From Echinarachnius parma (taxonomy: Eukaryota > Echinodermata > Echinoidea > Clypeasteroida > Echinarachniidae): a DNA stretch of 64,000 nt. Each line of letters begins with the position of its first letter. The first letter of the stretch is position 1. The notes beneath the pieces were generated by a model that did not search any database, was not told the origin of the DNA, and saw only the letters and a program-made list of their open reading frames with translations. The stretch lies in contig JBAMJV010007495.1 of the NCBI GenBank assembly GCA_037951105.1, positions 36,001 to 100,000 of the forward strand, given 5' to 3'. Made by a program: the position numbers and the translations under genes. This document shows, piece after piece, positions 1-12,300 of this stretch.

Positions 1-1440
1 TACCATCTCCATTACTGGTATCTATAAGAAGAATAACCTTGGTAAAGATGGTGACCTTTGACCTTTGCAATAATATTTTATTAGATAAAATGTATGGCAT
101 TACGTATGGGACCAGAAGAAATGAGATTTTTTATAAATAATTTTTAAGTTGAAAACTCTGTGAAAGTAATTTAGAGGACAGGTTGTAATTCAGTGTGGTA
201 GAGGATACATTGCTCAGGTTTATTGAGGCAAAGTTTCATTTCATTCCCAAGAACGGTTTTCTTGCAAGCTCTAATTAATTTTTGTAAAGACAAGTTACGT
301 ATGGGACAGTTACGTATGGGACATTTTGTCCCCATTCGTTTAATGTAGGGAAATCAATATTTAAGGCAAATTGAGGGTATTTGGTCAAAATAACGAGTTG
401 CCATGGTGATTGGTGTAAATAAGTATCAGAAATGGTTATGTCATCCCTTAAAACCCTATAAAAGAGGTATCACGCATTAATTTGGCGTTCCTAGATCAGA
501 ATCTATACATTTTACAGGAATTTGGGGAATATGCAAATTAGGTAAATATCTTAATTATGCAAATCATATGCTTCGTATAATGTTTTTGGAGTCAAAGTAA
601 GTTAACAAATCTTAAATACATAATAGGACATGATTAAATCAAATTAATACATTTTGTGTGTTTGTAAGCCACTGTTTAACAGTAATATTCATAAATATGC
701 AAATTAGGGGCAGCCATCTTGGATTTCAGGGCTTTGCTCAAGTGGTATGCAAATGAGAAGCAGAAATGGCTTTATTTGCCCCAAATAACTTAAATGAAAT
801 GTTGGAACATTTTACACTACATTTTCTGAATACAAATAGACATCTCGCTCTAAAATCATGAATATGCAAATTAGCTAATTATCTTTAAAAATGGCCACCG
901 AGCCTAAAATATTGATATTTAAATGGCTCCACTTCTAAAAAAAAGTTTATGGACCTAATTACTTTCTATATGCTCATTAACATTGATATACCACTCCCAA
1001 AATAAATATTTGCCTATCTGCCACAATGGCTCCCAGCTACATTGACTTTGTATGTGAATGTCCCATACGTAACACATTATTCCATACGTAACACTTTCAA
1101 TAAATTCTAATTTTCTTATAAAACAAAGGTCTAATGAAAATTTCCCAGCTTATTATATTATTTTACTTTTAAAATGCATAAATTAGAACTTCCCAAAGTT
1201 GCACTAGAATAAGTATTAAATTATTTGAAAAAAATGAAAAAAAGTTCCTCATTTTGTTACGGATGGGACATTTCATGTTAAGACATGACCTAATTTGCAT
1301 AATTAATTAGGTCATGACTTAATGTTAATGTAAAATTTATACGGATGATTGAGTGGTCATGTCTATATATGAATAAAATATCATATCATTCCCTTTGATT
1401 TTTTATGAATTTTTATAATTGTCCCATACATAACGCTCTA
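1..1440. repeat. Repeat region with a dispersed GTTACGTATGGGAC motif
   Basis: The motif, exact or near exact, occurs at 100, 294, 309 (forward), 1060 and 1081 (reverse), 1256 (forward, one change) and 1421 (reverse). ATGCAAAT-like words recur between. No ends were seen; it may continue outside the window. Confidence 0.6.
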
Positions 1441-1619
1441 TTTCACATTTATGTAAATGAGGCCCTTCAAATTTGCATAAATTTACATAAATTTTAATTT
1501 GTTTTTATGGAATTCAAAACTTCAACTCATGGGCTTCAATATGATGTGAAACATGTCATCAGTAAATCAAGATGAAATTTCAACAGCTACATGTAGGTTG
1601 ACCTTATCTTGGACTTGCC

Positions 1620-1800
1620 CTTATATTTATGGATATTTCAGCCGTCTCTGAACCGATTTTGATCAAACAAAGATGATTTTATTATTTAAATATTATGCTC
1701 TTTCAAATTTTACACTCAGTTTTTCATTACCTCACAAAAAAATAAGTAGTCTAGCGCCCTCTCTACCAAAACTCAACTATCCCTTTAATTTGACCATTTC
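1620..1800. repeat. Dispersed repeat, copy 1
   Basis: It shares about 170 bp with 7038-7205, including GAACCGATTTTGATCAAA and AGCGCCCTCTCTACCAAAAC. Confidence 0.7.
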
Positions 1801-2446
1801 AAAGAAGAATTTGGATAGATTTACATCTAAACATATACTTTCTGTATTTAAATATTCCAAAACAGCAAAGATTTAAACCACAACTGGTCATAGAAGTGTG
1901 AAAAAAGGGTAAATGTTAACAATGTGTAACGTCCGAAATGTATACAAGAATCAAATTTGAATTTTTTTTGCAAGTGTCTTGCTCCAATTTTATATCATGT
2001 CCTATCATGTATTGTTTCCATACAATAAGTTTGAACCAACAAGAGTAAACAATTTTTGCATTTCAAAAACTTCAAATTGCAAAATCCAAATTTTAAGGCT
2101 ATTTTTCACTTTAAAATGACCTAAAAACTAAAATTTAAGAAACATAAGCCCCCAAAATGGCACACATGATGTCAGAAGCCCACTTTAATTATTTGTAATG
2201 CCATTTGGAATAGTAGGATTTTAGTATGGCAATGTGAAAATAACATATTTTTCTTTTAAATACAGGAAATCCTAAATGTTCATAGATATTTTGCAGAATT
2301 GGGGATAGATTAAGCCCAGATATTTATATTTCACGAAAATATAAGTTGTGTTAATGTTAAAAAAACATGTTTGAAGTTTTGTTCACTTAATTTCAATTTT
2401 GACCATGTTGGTTGACACATTTGGCATCTTTAAAAAAACCAGTGAC

Positions 2447-2640
2447 ATATGAGAGAGTGAATAAGTACTACAAGATGCTAAACTACAAAGTTCGACAACA
2501 CCAATGTTCCTCACTCCGAACATGAAGTTGGCGATGAACAACGAAGGAGGATCAGGAATTCTCATAATTGTCAAAGATATATATTCCTCAATAAATGCCC
2601 ATTATTGCATATGTGGTCTTTGATCATTGTTGTGGTCTAG
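2447..2640 (+). pseudogene. Decayed copy of ADAM10 exon 2 with flank (oldest)
   Basis: It reads GAGAGAGTGAATAAGTACTA..., similar to [15 protein letters not shown], then loses frame with stops. The downstream TGTCAAAGATATA...TGTGGTCTTTGATCATT also follows the other copies. Confidence 0.65.
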
Positions 2641-2679
2641 ATACAATTGATGAACAATGCTGAGACTAACAATGTCCAG

Positions 2680-3105
2680 ACACTATAGAGTGGTGAAGTG
2701 TGATGTCATAAATGATGTCATAAACATTTTGTTTAGAATTTTAAAATTTGGACTTCATTTTCAGAAAGGGCATAACAAATAATGTCCAAATACCGAAAAT
2801 CGAAGGAATAGGTTACGTATTGGCCGAGATATGCCCATCTGAATGATTTTTTTTGTCAATAGGCATCAGTGTTATAGTGCACTGGTTCATACATTTATGA
2901 ACCAGTGCACTATAACACTGATTGCCCATTGAAGTAAAATTCACTCGGATGGGCATATCTCAGCCAATACTTAACCTATACCTTTGATATTCGGTATTTG
3001 GACATTATTTGTTATGCTCTTTCTGAAAATGAAGTCAAAATTTGAAAATTCTAAAAAAGTGTTTTTATGACATCATGGCTTCTGTACTCTATATTGTGAG
3101 ATTCA
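2680..3105. repeat. Large foldback element
   Basis: Two ~205-bp arms meet near 2894 (TGAACCAGTGCACTATAACA and its complement). The arms carry matching GATGGGCATATCTC segments with scattered differences. Confidence 0.8.
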
Positions 3106-3166
3106 TTGTTTTTGTATATACAAATTCAAACAGGAACAATGAAGGAGGATTAGAAATTCTCATGTA

Positions 3167-5426
3167 TACTCCGCAAAAAAAGAAACTGGACACTTGTATA
3201 AGTTGAAATATTTCATATTAATGTACGATAAAGTGTACATGATCATATATCAAATTAAAGGGAATTTAGTCCTCTACATGCAGGGTATAACTTAAAGGTG
3301 TAATCGCTCATGCATGAAATGCCATGGTCAATTAACAATAGCAAGGTCTGTTTTCAAAAATAGCAAAACAATGGAGGACAACACCATTCGACTGAAATGA
3401 TAGTAAGCGTTTCACTTAAAACAAGATGAGCGGGGCAAGTAAATTATGACATTATTCAACATTATTGTTATGAACAAACTCTGGAAATACAACTTTGTCA
3501 ATAAAACAGGGCCAGGTTATGAAAGCATTATCATACTGGTCTGTATTAGAGGCATTAAGTTTGTCTATTTCATGTGTCCCCTGCAATTTTAACCATATTT
3601 ACCTAGAGAAATGTCATGTTAAAGACTGCACAACTGTTTGACCAAGGATGACTCTTTGGACTACGGTAGAATTCTTGAGAAGAATTTATACCATTTTCAT
3701 GCTGAAATAAGCGCACAAATTGTGGTTTTGACTAATAAAGCTTTGCCATGGAATTCCCCATTTTGTTACTTTTGGATGAAAATAACACCTATAACGTTCA
3801 CAATTTGTCTTCATTTATACTCTTTATTGAGATGAAGATAGAAAAGGTCACATTTGTAATGAAAAATTATGCCATCTCATAAATATAGCGTTTTAGATTA
3901 CGCTTATCAACATTTATATGGTTGAGTGGATGTTCCATTTTTGCTATTTTTAGCTCACCTGAGCCAAAGGCTCAAGTGAGCTATTGTGATCGCTTTTCGT
4001 CCGTCGTCCGTCGTCCGTCGTCCGTCGTCCGTCGTGCGTCGTGCGTCGTCCGTCGTGCGTCGTCCGTCGTCCGTAAACTTTTTACATTTTCATCTTCTTC
4101 TCCAGAACCAATGATCGGATTCCAACCAAACTTGGCAGGAATCATATTTAGGGGTAGAGGAACCAAAGTTGCTAAAATGGTGGGCGTGGCCCCCAGGGGG
4201 GCCCTGGGGGAGGGCACCAAATGTAAAAAATATGTAAATTTTAAACATCTTCTTCTCAAGATCCAGAAGTATGACAGACCTGATATTTCATATTTAGATG
4301 CCTCTATTGATGAAGAATGAAAGTTGTTCACAAGATTTTTGTGGGTGGTCCCATAAGGGCCCTGTGGGCGTAACAGTTTTTTTGGGGGCCCTACCATAGG
4401 AAATATACATTTTCATCTTCTTCTCCAGAATCAATGATTAGATTCCAACCAAACATGGCAGGAATCATCTTTAGGGGTAGAGGAACCAAAGTTGCTAAAA
4501 TGGTGGGCGTGGCCCCCAGGGGGGCCCTGGAGGAGGGCACCAAGTGTAAAAAATATGTAAATTTTAAACATCTTCTTCTCAAGATCCAGAAGTATGACAG
4601 ACCTGATATTTCATATGTAGATGCCTCTATTGATGAAGAATGAAAGTTGTTCACAAGATTTTTGTGGGTGGCCCCACAAGGGCCCTGTGGGCGTAACAGT
4701 TTTTTTTGGGGCCCTACCATAGGAAATATACATTTTCATCTTCTTCTCCAGAACCAATGATTAGATTCCAACCAAACATGGCAGGAATCATCCTTAGGGG
4801 TAGAGGAATCGAAGTTGCTAAAATGGTGGGCGTGGCCCTCAGGGGGGCCCTGGGGGAGGGCACCAAGTGTAAAAAATATGTTAATTTTAAATATCTTCTT
4901 CTCAAGATCCAGAAGTATGACAGGCCATCGCAGAATGGCCCCATAGGGTCCCTATGTGAGTGGGGTTAATATGCTGAAGTGGTCAGTGGCTGGTGAAATG
5001 TGTTAAGCTTTGTCTTATATGTGTGTCTGTCTTTTTTTATGATTCACCCAAACATTATGGTAAATCATAATGTTAGGTACAGGGGATCAAAAGTTATTGA
5101 TTAAATAGTACATCACATTATAGATTTTGGCATGATTTCAACTGATTTCATATCTTCTGAGGGTGCCAGAGAGAACATGCGCCAGATGTGAATTGATTGA
5201 CCTCAGGTGAGCGTCGTGCCCCCCTGGGGCTCTTGTTGAAAACAGACCTTGGTGTGGTTAATTGACCGTGACAAGTCATGCATGAATGATTTCATCTGGA
5301 TTTTATGCGAATATTGAAGAGGGTAATTTTATCTTTAATTTGATATACAGTATCATATATTTTATCGTTAATGAATACGAAATATTTGGTCTCATACAAG
5401 TGTTCAGTTTCTTTTTTTGCGGAGTA
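3167..5426. mobile_element. DNA transposon with ~190-bp inverted ends, TA target
   Basis: Ends TACTCCGCAAAAAAAGAAAC and its reverse complement extend as imperfect inverted repeats for about 190 bp (3167-3358 and 5236-5426), flanked by TA. No transposase frame is visible. The interior is an AGCTCACCTGAGCC-type repeat array. Confidence 0.8.
3952..5235. repeat. AGCTCACCTGAGCC-type element with tandem array
   Basis: It starts AGCTCACCTGAGCCAAAGGC and ends near CTCAGGTGAGCGTC. It holds a (CGTCCGT)n-like tract (3999-4075) and about 2.7 units of a ~323-bp tandem repeat (4083-4970). Open frames here are repeat artefacts. Confidence 0.75.
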
Positions 5427-5559
5427 TATTTGATTGCCAAATAATATCAGCAATATTTGTATTTCCCAATATGCACATTGTAAGGTCTGTGGTCTTTGGT
5501 CATTATTGTGCTCTATAGTATTCATATTTAAGCATACAAGGTTTGGGGGTTAAGGGGGC

Positions 5560-5600
5560 TTCAGCCCCCCCCCCCCCCCCCCTCCCCCCCCCCCCCCAAG
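5560..5600. repeat. C-rich homopolymer tract
   Basis: About 35 C residues broken by two Ts; assembly length is unreliable. Confidence 0.8.
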
Positions 5601-6024
5601 AGTTTTGAAAACTGCAATATTTGGTCAAAAACACCTAAAATTCTAGCAACAAAAATTCATATTTGAGCAAACTCGTGTCACATTCGGGGGTGAAATCATG
5701 TCACATTAGCTAGGGCAATACATTTATAACGTCATCCTGATAATCGGGCAAACATCATGTCATATTCGGGCAAACTCGTGTCACATTCAGACAAAATTGT
5801 GTCAGAATACTCTTTGACTTGAAACCATAAAAACATCATTTCATGCATCAAAGAAGGGGGGAAGACCTTTCTTTTTTTGCTCGTCCGGTGAAATTAGGGG
5901 AAGGAAAATATTCAACCTACACACCTCATTTGTTTTGCCTGTACACCTATGAACAATGATGCTGAACTAGCCATTTTGAGATTCTGAGATTCATTGGGTT
6001 TTTTTTCATCTCCTTAATTAACAG

Positions 6025-6130
6025 ATTGTGAGAGACTGAACTGCTATGTCCATCACTACGAGAACCTCAATTATAACATCGGAGATCCTCACTCCAAACA
6101 TACAGAAAGTAATAGAAGGATGGAGCAGGA
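6025..6130 (+). pseudogene. Decayed copy of ADAM10 exon 2 (nearest)
   Basis: It follows an acceptor-like TTAATTAACAG. It reads CERLNCYVHHYENLNYN...HSKH, open in frame, and keeps the first ~100 nt of exon 2 but not its donor end. The flank after it resembles the flanks of the older copies at 2447 and 3126. Confidence 0.8.
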
Positions 6131-6226
6131 ATTGTCATGCATTTTATTGTCAAAGATTTATAGTTTTCTCAAAATGCACATTATTGTAAGGTTTGTTAAT
6201 TTTTGTTTCACCTTTAATAATCTCAG

Positions 6227-6368
6227 ATTGTGAGAGACTGGACCGGTATGTCCAGCACTACGAGACCCTTAACTATAACACCAACGATCTTCACTCCAAG
6301 CATGAACGAGCGAGGCGGTCCATCTCAGGCAGTGGGGAGGTAGAACTAGACTTTGAGGCACATGGAAG
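6227..6368 (+). CDS. ADAM10: ADAM10 exon 2, prodomain start
   Basis: The acceptor is TAATCTCAG and the donor is AAG/GTAAGAA. The exon enters with 2 nt completing a codon and leaves in phase 2. It reads [17 protein letters not shown] and ends DFEAHGR, matching the ADAM10 prodomain start (HYE.L.YN...HAHGR). It is preceded by at least three decayed copies of itself. Confidence 0.9.
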
Positions 6369-9300
6369 GTAAGAACTTTTAAACCTGTATAATGTACTTA
6401 ATTGAAGTGGAGGTGCACCATGTTACTTTTATTATTTTTTGTTATACATATAATATATAAAAGGGATACCGTATTTGCCGGTGTATAAACCGCCCCTGTG
6501 TATTAACCGCACCCTCCTTTTTGCAAATTTTTTTTTATAAGTGCGGTTAATACGCTATAAACCGCATCCGTGTATTAACCACACCCCCAATTTTGAAGAA
6601 AAAAAATTTGAAAAAAGGTGCGGTTAATACACCAGCAAATACGGTAGTTGAGTTCTGGTAAAGAGAGTACAGTTTTGGTCAAACTGAATTATAATAACCC
6701 AAACCTGCACCATTACATTACAAACTAAAAGTTATAACTCCACCATGCTAGAAAGGAATACAAAATTACAAAGCAAAAAGCCTGTTATCATTAAAAAAGA
6801 GCCATTAAAACTCAAGAGGGCGCTCTCTGAAAACTCATTGGTTTCAACCATTTTAAATCAAATATTGTGCATACATGATGTTTTGTTGAAATAGTGATTA
6901 GATAGAGAGATAATCAACAACTATTTATAAACCTCTTTTGTAAATTTTTGAAAAGAGGAAGAATTTTAAAAATTTCTTTAACGGCTGGTGCAAAATGATC
7001 GAATAAATGTGGGGCCCCACATTTATTACCATTGGTTATGTTTATGGATGTTTCAGCCATTTCTGAACCGATTTTGATCAAATAAAGTGTATTCTGTCAT
7101 TTAAATTGTATTCTCTTTCGAATTTGACACTCAGTTTTTCATTATCTCACAACAAAATTATTTTGTATAGCGCCCTCTCTACCAAAACTCAACTATCTCT
7201 TTAATTATGATTATTATCTAATTATTTGTTTGTAATTCTATTAATTGATTTATTTATATTTATTTATTAATTCATCATTTCATATATATTTATTTATAAG
7301 TTTAGTTATTTCTTTATATATTTGTATACTTGTATTTATTTATTTATTATTTTGGGGATATTATTAATTTCAACAGGATGGCCCTAAAGTTAAAGGGTAC
7401 CACCACCCCAAAATAATATTCTTATGATTGAAAGATAACATCCTTAGTTGTCCATTCCATCAACAAGATCAGAAAAATAATATATAATTGGAAAACGCAT
7501 CACCATGCGTTCATGGGTCTGCACATACGAAGACTACCTTTGTCCAGAGAGAACGAATCGTCCGGGATTCTATTGTCTTCAAACGTACGCGTGAATAGAA
7601 TTAGCGCACTCGCAAATGTTTGGTGCGTACGGAACCAGGAAATAATACTGGTTCCGTAAGTAGTGGTAATTAATTGCATTGTTTATGAATTACAATAACC
7701 ATTTGCAAAACGTTAGGTATCTATGTGATATCACAAAACGGTACCAAAACATATAATTATGTGTTGTTCTTTGCCTAGTGGTCCCCTTTAAAAACAAATC
7801 TTCCAAGGGGCTCTGCATACCATTAATAAAATGACAAATTAAATGAGAGTGAAGTACACATTTGAGTGACCAACATAATCAAGGAACCAAACAAGTAGGC
7901 CTAGGTAATGTTATCATAAATTAATTAAATATAACGAATTCCAACAAAAATTAACCTTGAAAATGAGCAAAGAAAAATAGGTTTCTCCATGAATCGAACC
8001 CAAGACCTCCGTATTGCTAGACAGGTGCTCAACCATTGAGCCACAAAGACCCTTGAATTAAACTAATCAGAATATTTTAGATAAATGACAAATGGGCAAT
8101 TCCACGATAACACCGGGACACTTCAGAACACATTTTCACTTTCCAAATGTAAATAACAAACTAAGTGTAAAGAATGAGAACAATCTTTTGTTGTATATCT
8201 TTGACTGTTATCACAAGCAACTTTGAAAAAAAAAATTAATACAAAATTTTCATTTATTAATGAGTTACGCATCATTAATTACTACTGTAACACCGGGACG
8301 CAAAAAGGACATGCTTTTTTTAACACTTTACATACTGGCAAAACTCTGTGAAGTTAATGAACATTTTGAAACTTGGCTATATTTATTTGGTTTAGTAGAG
8401 ACTCAATAATAATAATTAGGTGTTAATTGGAAAAAAAATCTATCATGAAGATAATTATGAACTAGCATATCAAAAATTGTACTGTAACACCGTGACCGTA
8501 ACACCGGGACCTCTGAAAGGGCATGTACAAAGTCTATGGAAAATTAGGTTGTCTTACTATACTGGCAAAACTCTGTGAAGTTAGTGAATATTCTGAAAAG
8601 TGGCTATATCGATTTGGTTAAGTAGAGACTCAATAATAATAATTGGGTGTTATTTGTAAAAAAAATCTATTATCAAGATAATTATGAACTAGAGTATACA
8701 AAATTGTACCTTAACACTGTGCCTGTAATGTACAAAGTCTATGGAAAATCAGGTTGTCTTACTTTACTGGCAAAACTCTGTGAAGTTAGTGAACATTTTG
8801 AAAAGTGGCTATGTTGATTTGGTGTAGTAGAGACTCAATAATAATAATTGGGTGTTATTTGTAAAAAAAATCTATTATCAAGATAATTATGAACTAGAGT
8901 ATACAAAATTGTACCGTAACACCGGGACAGTAATGTACAAAGTCTATGGAAAATCAGGTTGTCTTACTTTACTGGCAAAACTCTGTGAAGTTAGTGAACA
9001 TTTTGAAAAGTGGCTATGTTGATTTGGTGTAGTAGAGACTCAATAATAATAATTGGGTGTACACCGGGACTTTAATGTACAAAGTCTATGGAAAAATGGG
9101 TTGTCTTACTAAAAACTCAAAACATTTTTACTTTAGGTAGTAGATCAAGCAACAATTTAGTATCTATACATCAAGCTACCACCCCAACATGACAGAAATT
9201 AGCTGGTCACTTTAGTATGCAGTGATTCTCTATGCTCCCTGTACTATTGCAATGTAAGTCCCGGTGTTACAGTCCCGGTGTTACAGTGACCGTAACACCG

Positions 9301-12300
9301 GGACCACTATTCAACCATTTTTAATTAATTAATGAAATGTCCAATCATCATTTTGATACTTGTTTATGGTAGATATGTGTGGTCAAGATTTGGGCAATTT
9401 AAGTTTTTTTTTTTGTGTTCGTAATTTTCTTACAATGCTAAAAATATCAGTTTTTACCGTAACACCGGGACAATATTCTTTATCATAAATGAATTGTTTA
9501 TTGAAGCGTATCAAAATTTTAAAAAATGAACTTCAATGATTTTTTTAATTACATTCAACCCTAAACCTCTGAGAAAATATAATAAGTTTTTACCTCCTGT
9601 CTTACTTGCTCTTGCTACATTGATTTATTTTCAACACGTTTTCCAGACATTTGGGTGAAAATTAATTATTCATATTTTATGCGCATATTTTAATATGTTC
9701 CTGATGTATATTTCTATTTTAAAGCTCAGACTTTAAAAATTCAGTTCTTAAGCTTTATTTTGATACCAAAATTGAAACTATCTGACCATTTTGAAAATTT
9801 GGTGGTCATGTCCACTTTATCGTGGAATTGCCCAAATGATCAAAGAAAATCAAGCCTTGCCGGGAATCAAACCTGAGACCTCTAGAAGATTACTAGACAG
9901 GTGCTCTAACCATGGAGCCAGAAAGCCCTATTCACTGATCATGATGGTGGTTCCCAGTAACCCTTTTCAATGCTTTTTGCTCATTCTTAAAGGGACTACA
10001 ATTGTAAGTAACATTGTCCAAATCCTCAAAATCCACTCAGAATTATAGCGTTTCCCCTAATACCTTGTTGTATTTGTATTAACAATAAAAGCATAGGAGA
10101 GGATTTAGTTTTTCAAATTTCCCTTTCGTTAAAAAGATATTTACGATTGAAGTGTTCAGATGTTAAATTATCCACTGGATCGTCAACACTGTGTACAAAG
10201 TGAGTGCAATGAGTACTAAATATCACTTTGCCTTTTTGCTCATTACTCGGTAATAATTCTATTTGACTTGAAAATTTCACCCAACACCCAGTGGACATAT
10301 CAGATAACAATATTTTATCAACCACTGATCACTTTTTGCACATGCCAACAAAGATACTAGATCCCTTTAATTTGGGAAATGTAATTGGCAGTGGCATATT
10401 ACTGGTGGGGCATTGGGGGGGGGGGGGGGGGGGGTGCATGTGCCCCCAATAATTTGTCAAAAACAATACAAAACATTAAGGGTTAATATCTTGAACAAAT
10501 AAAGAAATACATTTATTATAAGGTGTGCCCCCAATCATTTTTCTGTCCAACTTGTACCCAAATAGAGCAAATTACTTTTACTTCCTTTGAATTATTCTGC
10601 AGAATTGACAAACTTGCCCGATTTGGGCAACTGCTTTCCTTGTTTTCTCAAAGTACTTGACCAAATCGTACTTTCACTTGCTTGAGTCTGAGCGATCAGG
10701 CAATTTTTTTACAAGCACTGTGTACACTGTAGCACCCTTGAATTACATCAATTCATCATCACAGAATTTGCAGTAATTGCTTGCAGGCCTCGGGAATCTA
10801 CTTGAGAGAGAATGATTGTGAATTATTTAGAGACCCTAAATGACATAGATTACAGTAGTACACAGTGTCAGCTCTTGAGCTCTCGCGTGTTAAGGGTGTA
10901 GTCATTGCATCCTTACATGAGCCAGTTATTTGCATTTGATTTTTAAAATTTAAAACATGTGTTATTCTTTCTCTTTCAAAATAAAATTTAATTGGATTAA
11001 AATACAGTCAGAAAATGAGCATGTGAATGATTTAGTGGAAAAGCAACACTTTGACTATAACTGCGAATTTAGTATACAGAGCCATGAGAGTCAATATTCT
11101 GGATTTCTGGCAGATTCAGAATCTGTGTACATAGCTTTCCTAAAACTTAAATTGGAGTTAAATATTTTATGTGCTGAAGGAGTAATGAGAGCAAGAAATT
11201 TTTACCAAGCAGAATATACTATCTTGAAGTTGATTGATCAGTTATTACAGACATTGTAATGCACATTAAATCTTAAATGACATAGATGAGGTAAAGGTGT
11301 TACGAGATTTTGTCATATAATAGAAGGATCATAGAACTTCTTTTTAAAACAACTTTAGAGGTAAATGTGATATCCTGACATTAGAAGAGAGGGAAACAGA
11401 ATACTGATCAATTGACAAGCCACAATCTGGGAAAGTCAGGAAGCAAGTCAGAGCAATTTGTGGTGTATGCAGCAGACAAGGAAAAAAGAGTTGTCCTTAG
11501 TTACCACGCAAGCAGATCAAAACAAAGGAAGATGCTCTCATTCTTTTGGCCATGGACAAGCTTTTGAACACGTATAGTTGCACATATACACCCACACTCA
11601 CACAGACAGTATTATTATGTGAAAGTTTATATCATGCAGCTTGGGAGAGGGAGGGGAGGGGCAAGGGGGATATTGCCCCCCTTTCCTAAGGGAGTGCTTG
11701 CCTCCCCCACCCAACCTCTTTGATAGTAGTGTAATATATAATTTTGACCCTAAATGAACTTGGTTGCAAGTTAGACCATTCCACTAAATATATGATGTTG
11801 ACATGAACTTGTGTTAGGCAAAGTACACACTTAAGTACTAAGAAAGATTAAGATTCCGATTATCACAGAGGTGTGAAACACCCTGTCCAACTCAGGCCCT
11901 TTGTCATGGTCTGATCCTGTTGTCTAATAGTACCTGCATAAATCTATATCTCTTCCTGTTTAGCCAAAAGCCTGATTTATGTACACGACTTCTAAGAAAC
12001 CCTCTTATTGTATGCTCTTGTATTCTATAGATTAAACTTGACTCTGTTCCCCATATTCCCCGATATAAGTTAAACATTATTCTAATATTGAGACTTCTCC
12101 CCTGTCCCTCCTCGAGGTGACATCTCCAGCTTTTATGCTGCTCTGGCCATACTCTAGGTATTGGAACCAGCAGAGTAGCCAGTTATATATTTGATATACT
12201 TTACTACTTGATCAGCCAGTTATTCTACTTTATTATATTTCTCCATCGTCTTCATACTTTGTATATGTGAGCGACTGATTAATAAAATCATATCGAACTG

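Larger units (their letters stand above)
3126..5525 (+). pseudogene. Remnant exon 2 copy, split by a DNA transposon
   Basis: The 3' end of the copy (AACAATGAAGGAGGATTAG, 3134-3152) runs into the transposon at 3167. The matching flank (TTGATTGCCAAATAATATC...) resumes at 5427. Confidence 0.55.

Noticed and set aside
1673-1876. Possible signal-peptide exon for ADAM10
   Set aside because: It starts MILLFKYY but lies in a dispersed repeat (copy at 7038), has no phase-1 donor and no family match.
3922-4720. Open frames on both strands rich in VVRR or repeated blocks
   Set aside because: They read through a (CGTCCGT)n tract and a ~323-bp tandem repeat; both strands stay open because of the repeat, not coding.
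10957-11259. 100-codon frame inside ADAM10 intron 2
   Set aside because: No recognisable domain, AT-rich codons and no splice context.
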